NCBI GenBank assembly: GCA_025617745.1
Contig: CM046858.1
Location: forward strand, 53,918,545 to 53,982,544
Source: Heliocidaris erythrogramma
Lineage: Eukaryota > Echinodermata > Echinoidea > Camarodonta > Echinometridae
DNA: 64,000 nt
Direction: 5' to 3'
The notes beneath the pieces were generated by a model. It did not search any database and had not been told where the DNA came from. It worked only from the letters and a program-made list of their open reading frames with translations. Within the stretch, counting starts at the first letter, position 1. Every line of letters begins with the position of its first letter. This document shows, one piece after another, positions 55,231-64,000 of this stretch. Both the position numbers and the translations under genes were made by a program.

Positions 55231-58200
55231 GAAGCGCCAAGAAACATGGATAATGACAGAAACGGATTACTAGGTAAGCATTCAATGTATGTGGTGGACC
55301 AGTGAAAAGAAAAGACTGAGGCTGAGGATAACTCTGAAAGAAAAAAAATACCCCTCATAAATATTCTGTCTATGGTTATGCATTTAACACTGCAAAAAGC
55401 AGGCAAACTCAAAAACAATTTATTTCATAACCTCTATGAATGGCTCTAATTGCACCCTATCATTGTGACCTACATGTTATTGTTTGTTATGATTATTTTG
55501 TAGACATGTACAATGTATGTACATGTAAGTTTAGATGTACATGTAAACTTGCGTGTCCGGACAATTACCCCCTGGAAAATCACCCCCTGGAAAATCACCC
55601 CCCGGAAAATTACCCGCCAAGGACAATTACCCCCCCCCCCCCCCCCGGTATATTACCCCCCGGAAAATTACCCCCCAAGGACAATCACCACCCCAAGGGC
55701 AATTAACCCACCCTGGCCCTAAGATCTCGCAACGGTTGACTCTGCGCGCATGAAATTTGGCACAGATGTAGATTAACTTGTGTTGAACACAATCCCGGTG
55801 TAATTTTCTTTTTCTCAAAATGGTAAATTTTGCTATATGAAGATGAAAATGGATTGAATATTGGCTGTAACTGGACCTCTAAGACTCACAAATACATAAA
55901 AAGAACAAACAGACGATTGGTACTTCAAAACTTAAAGATAACATTTAACAAATTCATAGTGACTAAGCTTTTCGACCTGCACTCATCGGGTCACAACGCA
56001 GGAATGAATGAACAACGCTTCTAAGAAGCGAAGATGTAGTCCGGCTTGTTCCAAGGTGTATAACCCGGCTCAGTTCACTATTGTTGCCCGAGCACGCAGC
56101 TTTCAACATCTTCGTTCTTAGAAGCGTTGTTCATTCAGTCAAGAGATCCGCTATTGTGCCGACAAAAGGAGAATCGGAATGCTGGAATTGACTTTTTTAA
56201 AGACAAAGTGTGTACATTGGTTACATATTGCTGGATCCTGACCTTGTCATGAAGTGCACATTAATGTTATTTCAATTTTTGGAAAGTACAGAAAATGCCC
56301 TTTACGCTCATGTCAAATTTGCCCTGGCTCACAATAAAACTATGGTAGTTTTGGCCAGATTTATATTTCATTTCATTTCCATTTTTTGTCATAAAAGGAA
56401 CACCATTTCTTACCAATTTCGTCTTTTATTTTGAAAACAACAAAACATGTCACAAATCTCTGATCCCTCTTCTTTTATTTGATGCATAACTCATGGCAAT
56501 TGGTGAATGATAAGTAGTCTATTCAATAGTTTCCAAATAAGATGTTCCTGGCTGTTCTTGCTCATTATCTATTCATAGTCAGGCAGAACTGGAAATAAAA
56601 TAGCGCGCTTTTTGGGGACCTGCGGATTGGCTGCAAGCCAATAATGTATTTCTTTGTTTTTATTCTTATGTATTTCTTTGTTTTAATCTCATGCATTTTT
56701 TTGTTTTTGAATTTTAATGTATTCTATTGTTTGCCAACCATAAAGCATATTTGTTAAATGAATATTGTGATAATAAACAAGAAATTGTAATGATTACTAG
56801 GAATGGTTACTTTTTTGCCATAAATACACACATGAATGGAGAATTTGATCATTTTGCTTGACATGTGATCAATAATTGTAATATGACACCAGAACCGTAT
56901 GACCGATCCACATAAATGAGGTATCAAAATGTGCGTGAAACATCAGGGAAAAAAGTCATGAAATTTGAGCGCGAAAGATTCAGCCGTCGCGAGGCCACGT
57001 AAAAAATTCGGGGGGGGGGGCCTCCCAGGCATTATGGGAGGGCAAAATGTTGTCAAAGGGCACTTTGGGGTTTTCATTTCAGGGGTCTCACACCCCCTTC
57101 CTTCTTTTTGTTGATAAAATTTGGTCCCTGGGCTTCAAGGGGATAAAATTTCCCCAATATGTAGGAGCCATCTGACACCCCATCTCAACAAAAAAATTTT
57201 GTCAGTTTTTTTTTGTGTTTTGTAATGTCCAGTCATATTACTGCTTCCTGAAAAAGTTTGGTGCTTGTGCATGGAGGAGATGGGGTGAATTCAACACAAC
57301 TTTGGGCTTCTTTTGGTGGCTCTTGAGGCTAAACCTGACAGCTACATGTACGGTCAGACTGACAACCTTTTTGTCAATGACTTTATAAATGGCCTAAGCA
57401 ACTTTAAGGGGTCAAATCTTATGGGTAAAATGGAGTGACTATTTCACGACAGGCTTCCAGACTAGTGTAAAAACATATCATAGTTCAGTGATGAAGGTTA
57501 GACTCACAGATTTTTTTTTCTCCCTCACAGTTGCCCCACCAAATGATGAAAATCCTATCATTTTGGAGGCAGTTAGTAAAGGCTTTCCATTAGCAAAGGT
57601 AGAATTTTTCTTCAGCCAGTATTATGAAGAAACTGGACTGCTATTTCAGAGAGTAGAGCCTCTTCTTGACAGATTGAGGGTGGATCTCATAAGTGGACTC
57701 ATAAGTGGACTCATATCAGCTGCATTTGAAGCCGTTTCAGAGGCCGTCACCTCCCTCTTTGAAACGGTAAGGGTAATGTATGGCCAACTGGCATTTGATG
57801 CACCAAAACTAATTTTCAAGACATTTGTACAAAAATATGAAGAACAACAAATTCCAACATGTTAAGCTCTGGTGAGCTTCTGCCTGGTTTTTAGCTGCAC
57901 ATAGAGAATTGTAGAGCCTTTTTTACTTGCACACTGTACACTCGGCACTTACATGTAGCAATCATTAGGTGTGATAATAATGCCAGCAGCGGACTGTACA
58001 TGTACCACAATAGAAGAGAAGAAGATGTGGTTATGCATGCAATTCAGAAGGAAAGAATAGCAGGATCAAGGGGTCTGAAATCAGTTTTCTTCAAATCGTT
58101 GAATTTTTCCAAAGTAAAGAAAGCCCCAACAGGTCTTCCATTTGGGGGGGGGGGGGGGGGAGGGGGGGCACTGGTCTGGAAAAAAAAAGTTTCTCTCCCA

Positions 58201-58942
58201 TGCACCACTGAGGATGACACATATAGGGAAGGGAGGATGGGATTAGTTGAAACATATTTAACAAATTTGGCCACCATCCAAATATTATTTTTGTGAGAAT
58301 TAGAAATGATACATGTAATGTAATTCAAGTACTGTAGGCTACCTCTTTGTGACTACTTCATGTACATGTACATGTGCATTGTTTGTCCCCACGCGCAGGT
58401 ACAGTTACGTGTACGTAAAATGTACATCAATGATAGCTAATTAGAAAATCTTCTCGGTTTGTGTTACAACAATAGAGATTTATTTTTGCTCCCACCCCCA
58501 AAATTCAAGCCCAATGACCTACATGTATACTTTTCACATAAAAGTTGTTAAATGTGAGGATTTAAATATCATAATATTTGGACACCTTTATCTCTTTATG
58601 GCTACGCCCACCGAAGGTGGTGCTGGGGGCATTATGTTTATGGGTCGTCCGTCCATCCGTCGGTCCCACTAATACAGTGATCAGACTTTTGGGTTTAAGA
58701 TGTAAGGTCGAATGTCAAAGAGGTTAGAGGTCAGTTAATATTTAATTGTAGGCTTTTTATTCTGGTTATCCAATAGTTCAAGAACAGTTTGAGCCATCAA
58801 CTGAATTTAGGCGGAGGCATATATATAGGAGATGCAGTCGCATTTTTCTTGTTTGATCTTATAATTATTTGTGATGCAGTATCATGTATGTAATCTGCAA
58901 ATATTCTTTTTCTATCTTACCTCTGTACAGGCTATAGATTAA
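55231..58942 (+). CDS. Candidate mini-gene with IAP-type UBA domain
   Basis: Two exons with good splice sites join in frame: 55231-55273 (acceptor TTTTTCTTAG, ATG at 55246 in context AACATGG, donor GTAAGC) and 57531-57766 (acceptor CTCCCTCACAG, donor GTAAGG). A third, 58931-58984, would add three residues and a TAA (58940-58942), giving 91 residues. The product starts MDNDRNGLLV and has a UBA-like domain at about residues 17-58 (NPIILEAVSKGF, YYEETGLLF, VEPLLDRL), then a hydrophobic repeat LISGLISGLIS. The UBA exon enters in phase 1 and leaves in phase 0, exactly like the UBA exon of the IAP gene at 17183. No BIR or RING is seen nearby. The first exon is open upstream of the ATG, so it could be internal, and the 3' end is uncertain. 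It may be a short UBA protein or a relic of an IAP copy. Confidence 0.5.
55246..55273 (+). CDS. UBA mini-gene first coding exon
   Basis: Nine codons plus one base from a Kozak-like ATG. Accepted because it supplies the single base needed by the next exon (G plus TT gives Val). Exon sequence before the ATG (55231-55245) is also open (EAPRN). Confidence 0.45.
55553..55715. repeat. CCCCYGGAAAATYA tandem repeat with C runs
   Basis: About nine units of CCCCCTGGAAAATCAC or CCCAAGGACAATTA, one expanded to 18 C residues at about 55629-55646. Lies in the intron between the two UBA mini-gene exons. Confidence 0.8.
56002..56140. mobile_element. Small inverted-repeat element
   Basis: GAATGAACAACGCTTCTAAG with AAGCGAAGATG (56006-56036) is mirrored by CATCTTCGTTCTTAGAAGCG with TTGTTCATTC (56107-56137), around 70 bp of spacer. 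Non-coding. Confidence 0.7.
57531..57766 (+). CDS. UBA mini-gene UBA exon
   Basis: 236-nt exon, phase 1 to phase 0, with a strong pyrimidine tract. It codes APPNDENPIILEAVSKGF onward; the MGF/KGF loop, the TG and the final LL..L helix pattern are those of IAP UBA domains. A duplicated ATAAGTGGACTC (about 57688-57711) makes the LISGLISGLIS repeat. Confidence 0.6.
58597..58828. mobile_element. CCTCCGCC/GGCGGAGG element, copy 2
   Basis: Left end TATGGCTACGCCCACCGAAG with CATTATGTTTATGGGTCGTC and CCGT units, right end AGGCGGAGGCATA. Related to the partial copy at 26504-26580. Non-coding. Confidence 0.6.
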
Positions 58943-59150
58943 CTGCTTCATTTTGGACTACTGGGCTTTCAGAAAATGCCAAAGGTAACTTGTTTTATCA
59001 TTTAATGAAATCTATTAAATATGTAATTTCCAAAGTAATACAGAATGGCAATCCAACCGACCATGAGACCGACCATGAAATTAGCTTTCTTTGACAAATT
59101 TCAAGACTGGTCCACATTTGCAAACGATTAATGCCCTGAAATATGTCATT

Positions 59151-59787
59151 TTAAAGGGCCCCTGCAACCAAATGCAACCCAAATGCAAGTTTTTTGCTGT
59201 TGATGTGCAGGGATGCATACAACTAATATTTTGTTATTCAAACATCTAAAAATGTATCATAGATTTTAAAATATTTTTTGAAATATTTTTTCCAACCTCC
59301 TAACCTCCACCCTAAAAAAAAGCTCCAGATCTCATTCCTGCAATGACATCATCTGTCAATCATCAGTCAGCTACACTAACATTTTACAATAGACAGTGGA
59401 ATGTAACTTCCTCCAGCTCAGCACATGCTCACAATAGAATTGCATGCTTTCGAACAATACCTCCTCATTACCATTCTTTTCCTGGTGATGCTACAGCATG
59501 TCTGACATAGCAACTACTATGTAGGCATTGTATGGTCTAATAGAACAGATGGTCATCTCTGGCAAAGCTACATACCACCGTCTCGACGATGATGTCACTG
59601 CAGGAATTTGATCTGGAGCATTTTTTTAGGGTGGAGCTTAGCATGTTTGAGAAAATGATTTCAAAAAATATTTAAAAATCTATGAAACATATTTACATGT
59701 AGATGTTTGAATAACAAAATATGAGTTGTATGCATCCCTGCTCATCAACAGAAATCAACTTGCATTTGGGTTGCAGTGGACCTTTAA
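59151..59787. mobile_element. TTAA-flanked foldback element, copy 2
   Basis: TTAA at 59151-59154 and 59784-59787 flank the same inverted arms and middle as copy 1 (49290-49933). Terminal bases differ from copy 1 (AGGGCCCCTGCAACC on the left). Internal identity is high, for example GCACATGCTCACAATNGAAT and ATGCTACAGCATGTCTG. Confidence 0.85.
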
Positions 59788-61324
<1,537 letters not shown>

Positions 61325-61949
61325 TCACATATCTATGTCACACATGTATGTGCCGCTGTGACGTCCCCATTTCAACCTTCTCTCGGGTCGCTCCCATGAT
61401 ATGCGATTTTCAGATTTTCACTAACCGCACCTCGATTGGCTTCCGACTCGCTCCCTAGAATATGAGAAAACAATGCGCACAGCCCATTGTCCGGGAACGG
61501 TCGCTCCCTAGCCTCCCAGGCCAGCGCAGCGGGGGAGCTGGGCGGCCTAGTGCCCCCTAACTGAACGCGGTATTACTAGTGCTAGCGGCGACTCAGCGAG
61601 ATCAATCTGCATGCGACATCGAGTCAGTGCAGTGGCGCGGCATGTACAGCGTTAGAAACAGCGCTGCGACCGCTGACTCAGCTCATGCACCGTATGTGTA
61701 CCAGAGTAGTGAGATCGCGAGCAGCTAAAATTAGCTCTGCCCATGAGCCCTTTCGCTCCTTAGACCCTCAAAATGAGCTTCTTCGATTAACCATTTAGCT
61801 CCTTAGACCCTCAAAAATGAGCTTCCTCAATTAACCATTAAGCTCCTTAGCCCCTGTTTTCAGATTGGCAGCGGCACACCCACATCCAAAAACAGGTTGA
61901 GTGCAGCTAAATATATTTAGCTGCACTGATTCAGAGCTCCTTTTTACTT

Positions 61950-62120
61950 AATTCTACAATAAAAATAGATTATCTCAACCGAACAAATATGATTTTAACT
62001 TGGATTTGAAGACATTAGGGATGGAGAGCTTTGAAATTCAATTGGCAGGCTATTCCACATTTTTGGGGCAGCATTGGTAAATGCACGGTCCTCGGATGAT
62101 TTTTGTTTTACCATGGGGAA
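61950..62120 (-). pseudogene. LINE reverse-transcriptase C-terminal tail
   Basis: On the minus strand the sequence reads KSSEDRAFTNAAPKMWNSLP and, after a one-base shift, PNVFKSKLKSYLFG and a stop: the same type of RT tail as at 36063-36362. The frameshift and truncation mark it as dead. No ATT tail was recognised at its 3' side. Confidence 0.65.
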
Positions 62121-62538
62121 TTTGAAACAATAATGTATCTCTGGAACTGCGCGGACTATGACTGTGTGACTGGACTTTGAGTTGAAGTAATTCTGAATGA
62201 AGTGTTATGTTTTAATTTCAAGCATTCCTGTCTCTGGATTTCCAAAATAAATGGGTTATACAGGGCTACACACTAACTTTTGTCAGTGGGGGTCCGGATT
62301 TAAATTTTAGGGTAAGAATGCATTGAGCCCTATCTTGAAATTTTGAAATTTTGATGGTCCGGACCTAGCTTTTGGGCTTCCATGTGTCCCAGGCCCCTGT
62401 TAGTGTCAAGCCCTGGGATATAGCTTGTTTTTCTGAAGGTTTATTCATCGGAAGTTTCCTTAACCTGAATGTTTATCCCAAGGTATGTACATAATTCTGA
62501 AAATTAAATAACGTACATATGAAATGGAATGATAACGT

Positions 62539-62539
<1 letters not shown>

Positions 62540-62574
<35 letters not shown>
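62540..62574. repeat. 35-nt C homopolymer
   Basis: C run followed by GCCC. Length uncertain. Confidence 0.9.
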
Positions 62575-62575
<1 letters not shown>

Positions 62576-64000
62576 CCCACTATTAGGATTATGAACATGA
62601 AGATATTGAACCCTAATGTATTTTAGAAATTATGAACATCAAAATTTGAATAATGAACCTTTAGATTAATGCAGAAAGTGTTCCTAAGGATGAATCTTAT
62701 TTCATTTTCAGAGTAATCAACCCCTTGGTTTATGAAACTTTTTGTGTTAAGATATATGAACCTTCAAAATAACGAGCGTCATCATGATCATGATCAATAA
62801 TCAATGGATAGTTTCAGAAATATAGAAACAGTCGACTTGGACACCTTTTGAGTGGTACTTGTATAAATACATGTATGCTAATCTCCATTCTGACATACCA
62901 TTGACTTGTGAAACATTATGTAGTAGAAGAAGCAGGAATTCATGATTTTGTAGTTTAGAAACTGTTTTGTAACTCCTTAGGAGCTGAAGGCATCTTACAT
63001 GTAGATGGGCTAGCAGTTGGGATATAGAGAAAGTGTTTGAATGAAGAGAAAGGTATTTTATTGTGAAACGTTTTATACAGAGAGGCTATTTTTATAGAGA
63101 AGAAATGAAGAGTATTTATCAGAAATGTTTATTTATGAATGGGATATAAGAAGTGAGTATTGTGGATTGTATCATGAGGGTATTCTATTTTAATCTACAA
63201 CACAATATGCCGACTGTTTTAGCCTTTGACATATATATTTATTTTTTTAGCATAGAATATCTGATTATGACGTTCCTGGTTTCAAACCCAAGTTCATTCT
63301 CACTGGTAATTCATTATGCAAACATGCAATTATTTCTTCCTCTTTTTTTTGTTGTTGAGATATTGTTGTGAGCAGTACAGTGTAATATGATTTCTGATTG
63401 TGTGTTACTACATGTAGTATTATGATGTGTAATTTTTGTTCAGATAATATTGCTGTAAAAAGGAAAATGTTATGTTATATCATGTTTATATCAATAGGTA
63501 TTTTGGTATCAGTAGTCAGTATGTACATGTAAGTTGATCAAACTTCATGGGAGTAATGTTCCATTGGTCATATGATTATATTCCATTGACTCATATCTAA
63601 ACTGTTATGATGTTATGCTCATCATGGTTTGCTTAATATCTCATTTAACTTGGCAAAAAGAAAGCCCTAAACCTGGCTATACATGTACATCAGATACTAG
63701 GTTCCTCATGTTCTATGTACCTAAATGTAGTCTCTTGCAACAAAAGGTATTAAGATACATGTACTCGCTATAAAGAGCTCCGATATAAGATTCCTGATAT
63801 AACAAGGCAATTTTGCTGGTCCCATATTTGTATGATCTTTTGTTTTTTACCCTGATATAAGGAGATTCCTGATATAACAAGGTAATTTTCATGGTCTCAA
63901 GGTCCTTGTTGTAGTGAGTTTCCAATGTACTGTGTAAGGGGAAATTATAAATATTCAAAATTACAGTAACGTATTCTTATAACACCAAAGAGGTCTTATA
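62575..64000. other. Intergenic DNA, no gene seen
   Basis: AT-rich, with a directly repeated GATTCCTGATATAACAAGG unit (about 63786-63814 and 63858-63888). No exon-like or domain-bearing frame. Confidence 0.5.

Overview
The window looks like nuclear DNA of a marine invertebrate, most likely an echinoderm (sea urchin). Evidence: one gene with six exons and clean GT-AG introns; AT-rich introns and intergenic DNA full of short ACATGTA palindromes; many homopolymer G or C runs; degenerate CCCTAA (metazoan telomere-like) repeats; and a dense mix of BEL/Pao, Ty3/gypsy, LINE and inverted-repeat DNA elements. The species assignment is inference; no rRNA or mitochondrial marker is present. Nothing bacterial, no CRISPR and no phage was seen.

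Layout. 1-8.5 kb: no gene, but several large inverted-repeat (foldback) elements, one a nearly perfect 650-bp hairpin flanked by telomere-like repeats. 8,584-20,440: a complete plus-strand inhibitor-of-apoptosis gene (three BIR domains, UBA, RING; 776 residues, all intron phases consistent), with its UBA exon between two 400-bp direct repeats. 20.4-28 kb: 3' UTR and repeat-rich intergenic DNA. 28.1-35.2 kb: a decayed BEL/Pao retrotransposon, interrupted by a probable 1.45-kb solo LTR and cut off inside integrase by a TATGGTA-rich minisatellite. 36-38 kb: a LINE 3' tail, a second BEL 5' end and an inverted-repeat element. 40.1-42.7 kb: an inverted-repeat transposon carrying a smaller transposon in its left terminal repeat; the intact right repeat shows the pre-insertion sequence. 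43.0-49.2 kb: a young Ty3/gypsy element with identical 237-bp LTRs and a 5-bp target duplication that lacks the catalytic core of its reverse transcriptase. 49.3-64 kb: two copies of a TTAA-flanked foldback element, a 7SL(SRP)-RNA-like sequence on the minus strand, a minisatellite built from transposon-end-like units, a candidate small gene with an IAP-type UBA domain but no visible BIR or RING, a 109-nt G tract and another LINE tail.

Biology. The only well-supported host gene is the IAP: BIR2/BIR3-type domains that bind caspases or IAP-binding-motif proteins, a ubiquitin-binding UBA and a C-terminal E3-ligase RING, as in XIAP. About 37 kb downstream, exons at 55,231-55,273 and 57,531-57,766 encode an IAP-like UBA with the same exon phases as the UBA exon of the large gene, suggesting a BIR-less IAP relative or a remnant of one. 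The remaining sequence is mobile DNA or AT-rich DNA in which I see no gene. I did not find convincing evidence of a wholly new multi-gene system; the most useful leads are the UBA mini-gene, the 7SL-like sequence, the recently inserted but defective gypsy copy and the nested transposons.
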